This document shows, piece after piece, positions 8,707 through 20,900 of a stretch of 64,000 nt of DNA (within the stretch, counting starts at the first letter, position 1; each line of letters opens with the position of its first letter). Below the pieces are notes generated by a model, which was not told where the DNA came from, did not search any database, and saw only the letters and a program-made list of their open reading frames with translations. Origin of the DNA: Mycolicibacterium anyangense (lineage in GTDB: Bacteria > Actinomycetota > Actinomycetes > Mycobacteriales > Mycobacteriaceae); assembly GCF_010731855.1 (NCBI RefSeq), contig NZ_AP022620.1, positions 4,588,001-4,652,000 on the forward strand. Direction: 5' to 3'. Position numbers and translations under genes: made by a program.

Positions 8707-9777
8707 ATGGGTCGGGGTTTGGCCCCGCTATGTGATCAGGGTCGATCGCGAGCGGGCGCATTGTTCTTTGCGGCGTTGGCCGTCGTGGTCGCCATGGCCG
8801 CACCCGCGCATGCGGCGAACGTGGTCTGGGTCGGGGGTACGAAGGGTTCGCTGGGCACGGTGTTGTCCGGACTGTTCAGCATCAACGACGAATTGCTCGG
8901 CGGCGCATACCAAGACGACGACTTCACGACGGTCGACTATCCGGGCGGGCTGTGGCCCATCACCGGAGTACTGGATCCCACCCTCGGCGTCTCGGTGGGC
9001 ATCGGCGTCACCAACACCATGGCCGCCATCGCAACGCTCAGTGGCCAATTGGTGGTCGCCGGCACGTCACAGGGTTCCCTGGTGGTGCAGCAGGTCGAGG
9101 CCAACCTGAACAGCAACCCGGCAGTCCCGGACAACACCACCTTCATCCTGATCGCCGACCCGAACCTGGGTCTGTTCAACGGCAGTCACGGGCAATCGGT
9201 GCCGGTCTTCGACTATGTCCCCTTCGCCGTTCCCGAGACGCGCTTCAAGACGATCATCGTGGTCAATCAGTACGACTTCTTCGCCGATCCGATCACCCAG
9301 CCGTGGAATCTATTGACCGATCTCAATGCGCTGGTGGGCATCTACTACGTGCACTCGGTCGCGCAGGCGACCGACCTGTCCACCGTCCCGCCGCAGAACA
9401 TCACCACCACGACGAACAGCCAAGGTGGCACCACGACGGTCTACCGCGTTCCCACCACCTTCCTTCCGTTGACAATGCCGTTGCGGCAGTGGGGAGTTCC
9501 AGCCGGCGTCGTCGATGCCATCGACGCCCAACTGCGGCCCATCATCGATCAGGGGTACGCGCCGGTCTCGTCGACCCGGCCCCCGGTAGCGGCGTCGCCG
9601 GCCGCCCAGCTGGTCTCGCGGACCGCGTCCAGCGGCCGGCAGCGCCCAACCACGCCGCCGGCGGTCAAGGGTGCGGCGTCCACAGGCTCGCATTCGGGCG
9701 GGTCATCGGGCGGGTCATCGGGATCGTCTTCGGGATCCTCGTCGAAGTCGACGGGCGGCTCCGGGCGCAACAAGTGA
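8707..9777 (+). CDS. Secreted PE-PPE-domain serine hydrolase
   Basis: With ATG 8707 the protein has 356 aa and a Sec signal peptide (hydrophobic core 17-32, cleavage after AHA at 36). The frame is open further upstream, but this start gives the complete signal. The body matches the PE-PPE domain (alpha/beta-hydrolase fold): mature start NVVWVGGTKGS, nucleophile Ser121 in GTSQGS, then the ...ADPNLGLFNG and FDYVPF segments typical of the family. The last ~60 residues are a low-complexity Ser/Gly/Thr tail. It is a paralogue of the PE-type hydrolase at 27740. The role is unknown; acyl transfer or hydrolysis on cell-envelope glycolipids is inferred from family and locus. Confidence 0.85.
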   Translation: MGRGLAPLCDQGRSRAGALFFAALAVVVAMAAPAHAANVVWVGGTKGSLGTVLSGLFSINDELLGGAYQDDDFTTVDYPGGLWPITGVLDPTLGVSVGIGVTNTMAAIATLSGQLVVAGTSQGSLVVQQVEANLNSNPAVPDNTTFILIADPNLGLFNGSHGQSVPVFDYVPFAVPETRFKTIIVVNQYDFFADPITQPWNLLTDLNALVGIYYVHSVAQATDLSTVPPQNITTTTNSQGGTTTVYRVPTTFLPLTMPLRQWGVPAGVVDAIDAQLRPIIDQGYAPVSSTRPPVAASPAAQLVSRTASSGRQRPTTPPAVKGAASTGSHSGGSSGGSSGSSSGSSSKSTGGSGRNK

Positions 9778-9810
9778 TTGCGTAGGCGCGCCGCAACCGC
9801 ATCAAAGACG

Positions 9811-9849
9811 GCGGCCCCGAGACCGAAAGGTCCCGGGGCCGCTTGTCTT
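9811..9849. terminator. Bidirectional terminator between convergent PE-PPE and fadE5 genes
   Basis: Arms of 14 bp with one mismatch (9811-9824 and 9829-9842) around a GAAA tetraloop. TTGTCTTT follows on the plus strand and GTCTTTG on the minus strand, so it can stop both converging transcripts. Confidence 0.85.
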
Positions 9850-9870
9850 TGGCTGTTCTTCCTGCGTGGG

Positions 9871-11706
9871 TTAGAAGGCCGCCTCGTCGAGTTCCATCAA
9901 CTCGTTGTCGATGGTGTCGATCACCTGACGCGTGCTGGTCAGCAGCGGCAGCATGTTCTTGGCGAAGAACGACGCCGCAGCGATCTTGCCCTCGTAGAAG
10001 GACTTGTCGGCACCGGTAGCACCGGCGTCCAGCGCGGCGATGGCGACCGCGGCCTGGCGCTGCAGCAGCCAGCCCATCAACAGATCGCCGACGCTCATCA
10101 GGAAGCGCACCGAGGCCAGGCCCACCTTGTAGATGGACTGCGGATCCTCCTGCGCGGCCATCAGATAGCCGGTCATCGTCGCTGCCATGCCCTGGACATC
10201 CTCCAGCGCCTTGGCCAGCAACTCGCGCTCGCTCTTGAGCCGGCCGTTGCCGGACTCGTTCTTGATGAACTCACCGATCTGTCCCGCCACATGGCCCAGC
10301 GCCACACCCTTGTCGCGGACGATCTTGCGGAAGAAGAAGTCCTGCGCCTGGATGGCGGTGGTGCCTTCGTAGAGCGAGTCGATCTTGGCGTCGCGGATGT
10401 ACTGCTCGACCGGGTAGTCCTGCAGGAAGCCGGAGCCACCGAAGGTCTGCAGGCTCTCGGTGAGCTTGGCGTAGGCCTGCTCGGAGCCGCAGCCCTTGAC
10501 GACCGGCAGCAGCAGGTCGTTGACCTTGGCGGCCAGCTCGGCGTCGACACCGTGCACGGCCTTGGCCAGTGCGGCGTCCTGGTAGCTGGCGGTGTAGAGG
10601 TACAGCGCGCGGCCGCCCTCGGCGTAGGCCTTCTGGGTCATCAGGCTGCGGCGCACATCGGGGTGATGGGTGATCGTGACGCGCGGCGCGGCCTTGTCGG
10701 TCATCTGGGTCAGGTCGGCACCCTGCACGCGCTCCTTGGCGTACTCGAGCGCGTTGAGGTAACCGGTCGACAGCGTCGAAATGGCCTTGGTACCCACCAT
10801 CATTCGAGCCTGCTCGATGACGTCGAACATCTGCGCGATGCCGTCGTGGACCTCGCCGACCAGCCAGCCCTTGGCCGGGATGCCGTGCTGGCCCATGGTC
10901 AGCTCGCAGGTCGCCGAAACCTTGAGGCCCATCTTGTGTTCGACGTTGGTGACGAAGACGCCGTTGCGCTCGCCGGGCTCGCCGGTCTCGGGATCGAACA
11001 GGAACTTCGGCACGAAGAACAGCGAAAGACCCTTGGTGCCGGGGCCTGCGCCCTCGGGGCGGGCCAGCACCAGGTGGAAGATGTTCTCGAACAGGTCATC
11101 CGAATCGGCCGAGGTGATGAATCGCTTCACACCGTCGATGTGCCAGGAGCCGTCATCCTGCTTGACGGCCTTGGTCCGGCCGGCGCCGACATCGGATCCG
11201 GCGTCGGGCTCGGTGAGCACCATGGTGGCGCCCCAGCCGCGCTCGGCGGCCAGCTCGGCCCACTTCTTCTGCTCGTCGGTGCCGAGGTGATGCAGGATGT
11301 TGGCGAATCCGGTGCCGCCGGCGTACATCCAGACCGCGGGGTTCGCGCCGAGCACGTGCTCGTGGATAGCCCACACCAGGATCCGGGGCATCGGCATACC
11401 GCCGAGCTCCTCCAGGGTGCCGACCTTGTCCCAGCCGCCCTCGATGAACGCCTGCACCGACTTCTTGAAGGACTCCGGCAGCGTCACCGTGTGGGTGTTG
11501 GGGTCGAAGACCGGCGGGTTGCGGTCACCGTCGACGAAGGACGCCGCGACCGGGCCCTCACAGAGGCGGGCCGACTCGGCCAGCATCTCGCGCACGGTGT
11601 CGGGGTCCAGATCGCTGTACTCGCCCTCGCCAAGGACCTTGTCCAGGCCAAGTACCTCGAACAGGTTGAACTCCTGATCGCGTACGTTGCTCTTGTAGTG
11701 GCTCAC
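9871..11706 (-). CDS. fadE5: Acyl-CoA dehydrogenase FadE5
   Basis: FAD-dependent acyl-CoA dehydrogenase for the first step of beta-oxidation. The GTG at 11706 ([13 protein letters not shown]) gives 611 aa, the usual FadE5 length, and is preceded by GAGGAG. The longer open frame to 11775 is not needed. The catalytic base is Glu447 in YEGTTAIQ, and the FAD/substrate loop is [13 protein letters not shown]. It matches Rv0244c. Its promoter carries the same palindrome type as the fabG4/fadA2 promoter. Confidence 0.96.
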   Translation of the reverse strand: MSHYKSNVRDQEFNLFEVLGLDKVLGEGEYSDLDPDTVREMLAESARLCEGPVAASFVDGDRNPPVFDPNTHTVTLPESFKKSVQAFIEGGWDKVGTLEELGGMPMPRILVWAIHEHVLGANPAVWMYAGGTGFANILHHLGTDEQKKWAELAAERGWGATMVLTEPDAGSDVGAGRTKAVKQDDGSWHIDGVKRFITSADSDDLFENIFHLVLARPEGAGPGTKGLSLFFVPKFLFDPETGEPGERNGVFVTNVEHKMGLKVSATCELTMGQHGIPAKGWLVGEVHDGIAQMFDVIEQARMMVGTKAISTLSTGYLNALEYAKERVQGADLTQMTDKAAPRVTITHHPDVRRSLMTQKAYAEGGRALYLYTASYQDAALAKAVHGVDAELAAKVNDLLLPVVKGCGSEQAYAKLTESLQTFGGSGFLQDYPVEQYIRDAKIDSLYEGTTAIQAQDFFFRKIVRDKGVALGHVAGQIGEFIKNESGNGRLKSERELLAKALEDVQGMAATMTGYLMAAQEDPQSIYKVGLASVRFLMSVGDLLMGWLLQRQAAVAIAALDAGATGADKSFYEGKIAAASFFAKNMLPLLTSTRQVIDTIDNELMELDEAAF

Positions 11707-11757
11707 TGCTTCTCCTCGATGGGAATGTGCCTTTTCGGGTTGGGTACTTGGCTCTAA

Positions 11758-11773
11758 GTTACCCACCAGTAAC
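11758..11773. promoter_or_regulatory. Operator-like palindrome TTAC-N6-GTAA at the fadE5 promoter
   Basis: GTTAC (11758-11762), six bases, GTAAC (11769-11773). On the minus strand a TATAGT -10 element lies at 11785-11780, so the palindrome falls at or just after the transcription start, a normal place for a repressor. The core matches the sites at 5757 and 31242. Confidence 0.7.
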
Positions 11774-11932
11774 ACGGCAACTATACCGCCCGGTAACCCG
11801 CTTGCAAATCCCCGTGCGCAACTCCGAATGCATGCTCAACCCACCGGTTGGACTGCTCGCCCAGTGGTCCGCTGGCGTCGCCATCTATGCAGCTAGTGGC
11901 CATACCGGGCGACGTACCCCGGTTTGCCCCGC

Positions 11933-11953
11933 CACCCGCCGAACCAGCGGGTG
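11933..11953 (-). terminator. Hairpin after the polyketide synthase gene
   Basis: Arms CACCCGC (11933-11939) and GCGGGTG (11947-11953) with a 7-base loop, 16 bp past the pks stop. No U-tract follows, so this is only a weak terminator candidate. The rest of 11774-11968 shows no other gene. Confidence 0.35.
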
Positions 11954-11968
11954 CGACCGAAATCACAC

Positions 11969-14900
11969 CTACTGGTCGGCCTCCGGGCCGCCATCCGCGG
12001 CCGGTTCGGGTGCTTCCCCGCCCGCGGGCAGCTGGCTGACCAGGTGCGCGGCCAGCTCGCCGATCGTCGGATAGTCGAACACCGCGGTCGGGCTGATGTC
12101 GAACTTGCCGCCGAACTGTCCGTAGAGCCGGTTGCGCAACTCGACCGCCATCAGCGAATCGGTCCCCAGATCCAGGAACCTGCTGGACGCGGCCGGTGGT
12201 TGGGCCAGGCGCAGGAAGCCTTGCACTTCGCGTTGCAGGAATTCGGCGATGAAGTCGACCCGCTGCGCTTCCGGGGTGTCCTGGAGCTGGCGCAGCAGTT
12301 GGCTGTCGGCGGCTGTCGCCGCGTCGTCGCGCGGCAGCACGTTGTCGAGCATCGGCGGCCGGATACCGCCGAGCATCTTGGCGGTCCGCTGCCAGTTGGC
12401 CTTCAGAACCGTGGCCTGCCCCGTCCCGTGGCGGACCACTTCCCCCAGTGCCGCCAAGGCGGCCGGCGGATCCAGCGGCATCATGCCCTGCGCGCTGAGG
12501 TTGGCCAGGGCTGCTGCCGACGTGGCCATGCCGCCGCTTCCCCATGGTCCGAAGTCGACCGCCGTCGCCGGCAGCCCCCGAGAGCGTCGATAGGCGGCCA
12601 GGCCGTCGAGCAGTCCGTTGGCAGTCGCGTAGTTCGCCTGCGCCGGTGAGCCGAGAACCGCTGACGCCGACGAGTAGAGGATGAAGAACTCCAGATTCTC
12701 GCCTGCGGTCATCCGATGCAGATGGTAGGCGCCATAAGCCTTGGGCCCCAGGGTGGTCCGGAATCGATCCAGGGACTGGTCCGGCAACAGCGCATCGTCG
12801 AGCACACCGGCTAGGTGGGCGATACCGGCCAGCGGCGGCAACTCGGCGCGGATCCTGGCCAGCAGCCGGGCCGCCTCGTCCTCGTCGGCCACGTCAGCGG
12901 TGAAGACGTGAATCCGGCAGTGGTAGCGCTCGGCGATCGCGTCGATCGTCTGCTGCGCCTCGAGCTCCGGCTCACGCCGGCTGGTCAGCACGATGTCCCC
13001 GGCGCCCAGCTGGGCGAGGTATGCCGCGGTATGCAGGCCGAGCGCGCCAAGACCACCGGTGATGAGATAGCTGCGATCACCGCGCGGCTGCAGCGGTTTG
13101 GGCATCTGCACCACGATCTTGCCGATGTGCCGCGCCTGTTGCATCCGCCGGAACGCTGTGCGCGCCTCGGGCAGCGGGTACACCTCGGCCGGGACGGGCG
13201 TCCATTCCCCGGTGGCCAGGCCCTGGGAGACCTCGTCCATCAACCGCGCGATGTGCTCGGGATCGCTCATCATCGTCACGTCCAGTGCGACGATCTCGTA
13301 GCGGATGTCGGGCCGGACGGCAGCCATCTGGTCGGCCGTCCAGATATCCCGCTTGGCGATCTCGACGAACCGGCCGCCGGCAGCGGTGGCGCGCACCGTG
13401 GCCTCGATGAAGCCTTCGTTGGTGAGGCTGTTGAGTACCACGTCGACACCCGCGCCGCCGGTGTCGGCCAGGATCTGGTCCGCGAAAGCTGTTGTGCGAG
13501 AGTCGTAAACGTATTCGACGCCCATGTCGCGCAGGGTCGCCCGTTTGTGGGTGCTGGCCGTGGCGAACACGGTCGCCCCCTGGTGTCGGGCCATCTGCAC
13601 CGCCGCCAGTCCCACGCCGCCGCTGGCCGCGTGGATCAGCACTTTGTCACCCGGCTTGATCTGGGCCCAGTCGAATGCCAGCCGAACCGTCAGCGCGGCG
13701 GCAGGGATGGTCGCCGCCTCGACGGCGCCGATCCCGTCCGGGACGACGGCCAGCAGCTGGGCCGGCACGTTCAGCCGGCTCGCGAAGGCGCCCTGCATCG
13801 AGCCGAACACCCGTTGTCCGACCTCGAATCCGGTGACCTCCGAACCGACTTCGGTGACCACACCGCACAGGTCGCCGCCGATCGGGCCCGGGTCGCCGGG
13901 GTACAACCCGAGCACGTTGAGCACATCGCGGAAGTTGAGTCCGGCGGCCTCGATCGCCACCTGCACCTCGTTGGGCGCAGGAGCGGTCACGGTGGTTTCG
14001 GTCAGGCGCAGGTTGTCGATCGCACCCCGTTCGGTCGGGGCCAGCACGTAGTCGTCACTGCGCGGCATCGGCAGCTGACCGCTGCGCGCCCAGTGCAGCA
14101 ATCGCGGCACCAGGAAGCGGCCTTGGCGGACCGCCGTTTCGGGTTCCACGACCGGCGTGCCCAGCGCACCGGCGAGCCAACTCAGCGATTCCTCGCCGGC
14201 ATCGGTGTCGATGAGCCGGCAGCGCAGGGTCGGTTGTTCGGCGACCAGGGTGCGCCCGAAACTCCATAGCGCCGCCTGAACCGGATCGACCGACTCACCG
14301 GGCTCGGTGGCCACGGCGTGTTCGGTGAGGATCCAGAGGCCGCCGGGCAGCGTCGCTTTCTGCTCGGTCAGCGCGGTCTGGGCGGCGGCCAGCAGTGCCG
14401 AGACCTCGGCCTCCAGCCGGCTCGCCAGCTGACCGGCTGTTCCGTCGTCATCCGGTTTCTCGCTGCTGCGCCAGATGATCCCGGCGACCGGCGCGCCACG
14501 GCCGGCCGCGTCCAGGAACGCTTGCCGCCAGGTGTCGGGGTCGGCGATGTCGGCAATGCCGACAGCGTCGGGTAGTTGGGCGGCCAGGGTGTCGAAACCG
14601 GCGACCAGCCACGGCCCGCTGACCCGTTCCGTGCTGTCCGCGTCGGTTCCCGGCGCGGCGGCCTCCTGCCAGCCCAAGGTGTAGAGCAGCCGGGTCGAGT
14701 CCCCGCCGAGCCCGCGCAGCAGCGCTTCCCGCGGAGCTCGCTTGACGGTGAACTCCCGGATGCCACCGAGGGAGCGGCCGTCCGGATCGACGAAATCGAG
14801 GTCGAAGACCTGAGTTTCGTTGGTGACGGCGCTGTCATGCCAGCGGGCGCGGCAGTAGAACCGGCGCGGCATCCGCTCCGGAAGCCGGACTTGTCCGTAT

Positions 14901-17900
14901 CGCAGTGGCAGGAACAGGTCCGACATCCCCTGCTCGGCGGCCAGCGTGGCCGGGAAGGCCGGGAAAGCGACACCCGTGCAGAGGTCGAGCAACACCGGGT
15001 GGATCGGTTCGGTACCGAGATGTTCGGCGAGTTCGTCGCCGACGACGATGTCCCCGATCGCTTCCCGCTCGCCGACCCACAATGACTTCAGCGACGTCGA
15101 CCAGGTCGGCCCCCAGGCCAGTTCCATGTCGTTGAAGAAGTCGAACAGATCCTGCGGACGGTTGCGCTCCATCTGCTCGATCGCGTCACTTGGAGCGACG
15201 CCGGCATCGGCCGGTTCGGCGTCCGGATCCGCACCCGTGGCCAGGCTGCCGTCGGCGTTGAGGGACCACTCGGCGTCCCGTACCCCGTAGGGGCGGCTGT
15301 GCACCTGGAATTTCCAGCCGTCGTCGATCGGATGGAGGGTCAACTGGACTTCGCGAGAAGCCTTGTCCGGGAGGATGATCGGCTCGTAGAAGAACACCTC
15401 GCGGACACTTGCGGGCGCACCTGCGGCGGCCAGCGCCATCGCCGCGTAGGTTGCTCCCGGCACCACCACGGTGCCGTAGATGACGTGATGAGCCAGCCAC
15501 GGCTGGGTCTTGACCGACAGCACGCTGCTGTAGACAGTGTCGCCGGAAGCCAGATCCTTTGGGCTACCCAGGATTCCGGACGCCGACAGCCCGGACGAGG
15601 CCAGGGCTGAGATCCCCGAGCTCTTCGGCCAGTACCGGCGCCGCTGGAACGGATAGGTGGGCAGTTCCAGCTTGTGCTCCTGCCGGTGGCCGATCGCGGC
15701 GAAATCGGGGCGGTGCCCGCAGACGTAGGTCGTTGCGAGAGCCTCGGCGATTTGTCGTACCGCGTTGGCGCCCTTGCGCAGCGAGACGATCGCGAGCGGC
15801 GGGGCCGATGTCTCCGGCCAGATCTGCAATGCTGCGGCGGTCAGGATCGGTTGCGGACCGATCTCCATCAGGACCGTGCAGCCCAACCCGGCGACGGTGC
15901 GCACGCTCTCGGTGAACTGCACGGGTTGACGGGAATGCCGCCGCCAATACTGCGCATCCAGCGGTGTCTGGGCATTGAGCACCGCCCCGGTGCGGTTGCA
16001 GACCAACGGCAAGGTGGGGGCGGCAAAGTCGAACTGGGTGGCGAAGGCCTCGAATTCGTCGAGAACCGGCTCCAGCAGTTCGGAGTGGAAGGCGTGGCTG
16101 GTCTCCAGCCAGGTGCACCGGGTACCGTCCTGGCCACAGGCATCGGCGATCTTCTCCAGGTCCTCGGCGGGGCCGGACAGGACGGTGTTGCGGCCGTTGT
16201 AGGCGCCGACCGACACTCGCGGGAAGTCCGCGGCGGCACGCTCGACGTAGTCGGGATCGGCGAAGACCGCCACCATCCGGCCGCCGGGCGGCAGGCTGCC
16301 GAACAGCTTGCCGCGTTCGGCGATCAACCGGGCCCCGTCCTCGAGGCTGAACACGCCCGCCACACAGGCCGCCGCGTACTGGCCCACGCTGTGGCCAAGC
16401 ACGACGTCGGGTTCGATGCCCCACGACTGCCACAGCCGGGCAAGGCCCATCTCGACCGCGAAGATCGCCGGCTGCGCAAAGGACGTGTGCCGCAACGTTT
16501 CTCCGGCCGACCGGTCGCTGGTGTAGAGCACCTCCAGCAGCGGCTGCGGCAGCATCGGATCGACGGCCTCGGCGCACCGCCGCATGGTCTCGGCGAACAC
16601 CGGTTCGCTGTCGAACAGTTCGCGGGCCATCCCGGCGTACTGGCTGCCCTGACCGGGGAAGAACCATGCCGTGGTGGGTCGGTCGGTGCATTCCCTGCGT
16701 AGCACGCCAGGCCGGGTCCGGTTGGCCATGAGGTCCTCCAGGAGGATCCCGGCCTCACGAGTCGAATTCGCGACGATCGCCGCGCGGTGCTCGAAGTGGG
16801 AGCGTCCGGCCCCGGCGGTGAAGCACACGTCGGCGAACGAGGCGTCGGGGTGCTCGGCCAGCCAGCCGGCGTAGCGTGCGGCCAGCGCCGTGAGCCCCGG
16901 CCCGGAGCGCGCGGACAGCGGCAGGACGCTGAATGGTTCTCGCGTTGGGGCGGGTTCGCCATCCTGATCGGTCGGCTCGGCGGCCGCCGCGGTGGCGGGC
17001 GCCTCCTCGATCACGACGTGCGCATTGGTGCCGGTGAAGCCGAACGCGCTGATACCGGCTCGCCGCGGATGGCCGTTGGCATGCCATGGCGTGGCTTCGT
17101 CGACCACCCGGACCGGCAGCGAGTTCCACGGGATATGCGGTGACGGGGTGTGGAAGTGCAGGCTCGGCGGCAGGAGGTCGTGCTGCAGGGACAGTACGAC
17201 TTTGAGCAGACCGGCGACGCCCGCAGCGGATTCCAGGTGCCCGATGTTCGTCTTGGCGGTACCGATCAGCAGCGGCCGATTCTGGTCGCGGCCGGCACCG
17301 TAGACGGCCGCGGCCGCCTGTACCTCGATCGGATCGCCCAGCGGAGTGCCGGTCCCGTGCGCCTCGAGGTAGTCGACGTCGGACCCGCTGAGCCCCGCCC
17401 GCGCCAGTGCGGTGGCGATAAGGCGTTGCTGCGCACCACCATTGGGCACGGTCAGACCACTGGACGCACCGTCCTGATTGACAGCGGTGCTACGGATCAC
17501 TGCGCAGATCCGGTCGCCGTCGCGCTGTGCGTCACTGAGGCGTTTGAGCACCAGGACACCGCAGCCCTCGCCGCGGGCGTAGCCGTCGGCGGCCGCGTCG
17601 AATGTCTTGCATCGCCCGTCGGGGGCCAGCATGCGGGCGCGCGAGGCGGCGACGATCGACACCGGGCTCAGCAGGACGTTCACCCCGGCGGCCAGCGCCA
17701 GGTCGCAGTCACCCGAGCGCAGTGCCTGGGTGGCCTGATGGACCGCGACCAGTGAGGAGCTGCATGCGGTGTCCACCGCGACTGCGGGGCCCTCCAGACC
17801 GAGGACGAAGGCCACTCGTCCGGCGACGGCGTTGAGCGCATTGCCGGTGATGAAGTGGCCTTCCAGGTTGTCCACCGAATCGCCGGACAACAGGTGCGAG

Positions 17901-20900
17901 TACTCGTTGGCGCCGACGCCGACGAAGACGCCGGTGCGGCTTCCGCGCAGTGACGACGCCGAATAGCCTGCGCGCTCAAGGCCTTCCCAGGCAACTTCGA
18001 GCATCAGACGCTGCTGAGGGTCGATCCAGACCGCCTCGCGCGGGGAGATGCCGAAGAACTCGGGATCGAAGCTGTCGACGCTGTCGAGGTATCCACCGCT
18101 GCGGGTGTAGATCTTGCCGGGTGTCTGCTGGTCGGGGTCGTAGAACGCGTCGACCTCGAAGCGGTCCTCGGGGATCTCCCGGATGGCGTCCACCCCGTTG
18201 GCGAGCACATCCCAGTAGGCATCCGGATCCGGTGCGCCCGGGAAGCGGCAGGCCACCGAGACGATCGCGATAGGTTCGTCGGCGCCGACGCTCAGTGGTA
18301 CCGCCGGGGCTGCTGCGGCAACAGCGGTCGGCCGGTCGCCGAGTTCCAGGACGTCGCCGATCAGATAGTCGGCGACGTCCGACAGCCGCGGATAGTCCAT
18401 CGCCAGCGTGGCCGGGAGTTCCTTGCCCACGGACTGTTCCAGCCGGCGGCGCAACTCCACCGCCATGAGCGAGTCCATGCCGAGGTCGAAGAATCCGGTG
18501 TCTTCGCGGATCTCCGCGGCTTCGATCCTGGTCACCTCCGCCACGGTGTTGCGCAGATGGTCCAGAACCAATTTCCGGCGTTGCTGGGCCGGGGCGGCGG
18601 TGAGTTGCTCGACCAGGCGGGTGCTGCCGGGTGTCTCCGCCGACCGGGTCGTCTCCTCGGGTGCCGAGCGGCGTGCCTCCTGGCCCACCACGTCGAACAG
18701 CGCGCGGTGTCCGGTTTGCAGGTACAGCGCCAGGAACTGCTTCCAGTCGACCCGCGCCACCACCGGTTGTGTGGCTGACTTCGGACGCCCCATCGCGTCT
18801 GCCATCGCGGCCAGGGCCTCTCCGGGAGCCAGTGGGTGGATGCCCCGGCGTTGCAGTTGCGCCCGGGCCTCCGGGTCGGCCATGCCGGCCGACCAGGGGC
18901 CGAAGTTCACGCTGATGCCGGGGATGCCGCGCTCGCGAAGCCGCCACGCCACACCGTCGAGGAAGGCGTTGGCCGCGCTGTAGGCACTCTGGCCGTAACT
19001 ACCCCACACCGCTGAGATCGACGAGGTGGTGATGAAGAAGTCCAGCTGGCGGCCGGCGCACGATTCGCTCAGATTCCAAGCGCCCCAGACCTTGCCAGCG
19101 AAGGTTCGATCGATGTCGGCACCGGAGAGCGTGCTCAGCGGGGTGGTGTCGTTGACACCGGCGGCATGGACGATGCCGGCCAACGGCGGAAGTTCGTTGT
19201 CGACGGTGGCCAGCAGCCGGGTCACATCATGCGGGTCGGCGATGTCGGCGGCGATCACCCGAACCGTGCAACCATGCCGTTCGCTGAGCGCGTCGATGCG
19301 CTGGCGGGTGGTCTCGCCCGGTAGCTGCCTGCCGGTCAGCACCAGCTGCCGGGCGCCGTGCGCGGCAAGGTAGTCGGCGAACTCCAGGCCGATCGATCCG
19401 AGTCCACCGGTCACCAGATATGTTGCGTCGCTTCGCAACACCAGCGGCGCCTTGGTTCCGCTGCCGGTCCGCCGGACCAGCCGGGGCACGTAGCTGGCGT
19501 CCGTGCGGACGGCGATCTGGTCCTCACCAGACGCGGCGGCGACCACGTGGGTGATCAGCCTGCTCCACTGGTCGGCCACCCCGGCCGCCAGATCCACCAG
19601 TCCGCCCCACACCTGGGGATACTCCAGTGCCGCGACGCGGCAGAAGCCCCACAGGCTGGTGTGGTCGGGGGACACCGAATCGGACTCTGCGACGTGGTGC
19701 GCGCCGGTGGTCACGACCCAGACCGGGGTTCGCGATTCGGCTGCCGCTGCGGCCCGGAAGGTCCGCTGGGTGCCGCCCAGGATGCGGTGCTGCATGCGTA
19801 GCAGGGACCGCATCGAGGTGGCGCCGTCGGCGCCGAGGGACGATTCCAGCGCGGCGCAGTGCAGGATCCGCAGCCCCGGTTCGTCGGCCGACGCGGTCTG
19901 CAACTCGGCGGCCAGCTGCGCTTCGTCCTCGTCGTTGACCGGGAGCCAGACGATCCGATGGCGGTGGCCGAGGGCCGTCAGCGCCTCGACCAGGGGCTGG
20001 ATCGCCTCGGCTTCGTCGGTGACCAGCATCCACGAAACAGGCTCTGCAGCAGCCGATTTCAGCGAGTCGGTGTGCTTCTGCCAGCGCACTTCGTAGCAGA
20101 TGTCCGCGATGGATTTGGCATCTCGCTGCTGATTATGCTGTGCAGCAAGAAGTTTCAACGTGTCGATGGGGTTCTGCTGTGCGCCTGCGTCATCGAGGAG
20201 CGCGGCCAACTCCTCGATCCGGCCTTCTTCGAGAAGCTGGAGCACCTGGGTGTGTTCGGCGGTTTCGGTGCTGCCCGGTCCGCGGTGCACGCCCGCGGTC
20301 TGGCGGAACCAGTAGTGCCGGTGCTGGAACGGGTAGGGCGGCAGGTCGAGGGTGCGCGCCGCGGGTGCGGCGAGTGCGCCGAAGTCGGGCTGATGGCCTG
20401 CGACGTAGGCCTGGGCCAAGGCTTCGGTGATCTGCCAATGGTCGGCACTGTTGCGGCGGAGGGATGCAACCGCTTTCGGCGGGTTCGCGGCGTCCGGCCA
20501 GGCACGCAGCGCGGTGGCGGTGAGTACCGGCTGTGGGCCCACTTCCAGGAGGAGCGTGGCGCCGAGCTCGGCCAGCGTGGCCACGCAGGTGGCGAACTGA
20601 ACCGGCTGGCGGGCGTGCCGGCGCCAGTAGGCGCCGTCGAGCTTCGCTGTCCGGCCGAGTGCGGCACCCGTCCGGTTGCACAACAGAATCCGTTGCGGCG
20701 CAGCGAATGTGAAGGTATTGGCGATCGCTTCGAACTCGTCGAGCGCGGGGTCCAGCATTGCCGAGTGGAAGGCATGACTGGTATCCAGCCAATCGCAGCG
20801 CGCGCCCTCGTCGGACAACTGCACGACTGCCTGTTCGAGGTCGGTTGCCGGGCCGGAGAGCACGGTGTTGGCGCCGTTGAATGCGGCCACCGACAGGCTG

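Noticed and set aside
9778..11757. 659-codon plus-strand open frame opposite fadE5
   Set aside because: Antisense shadow of fadE5; the translation is low-complexity and unlike any family.
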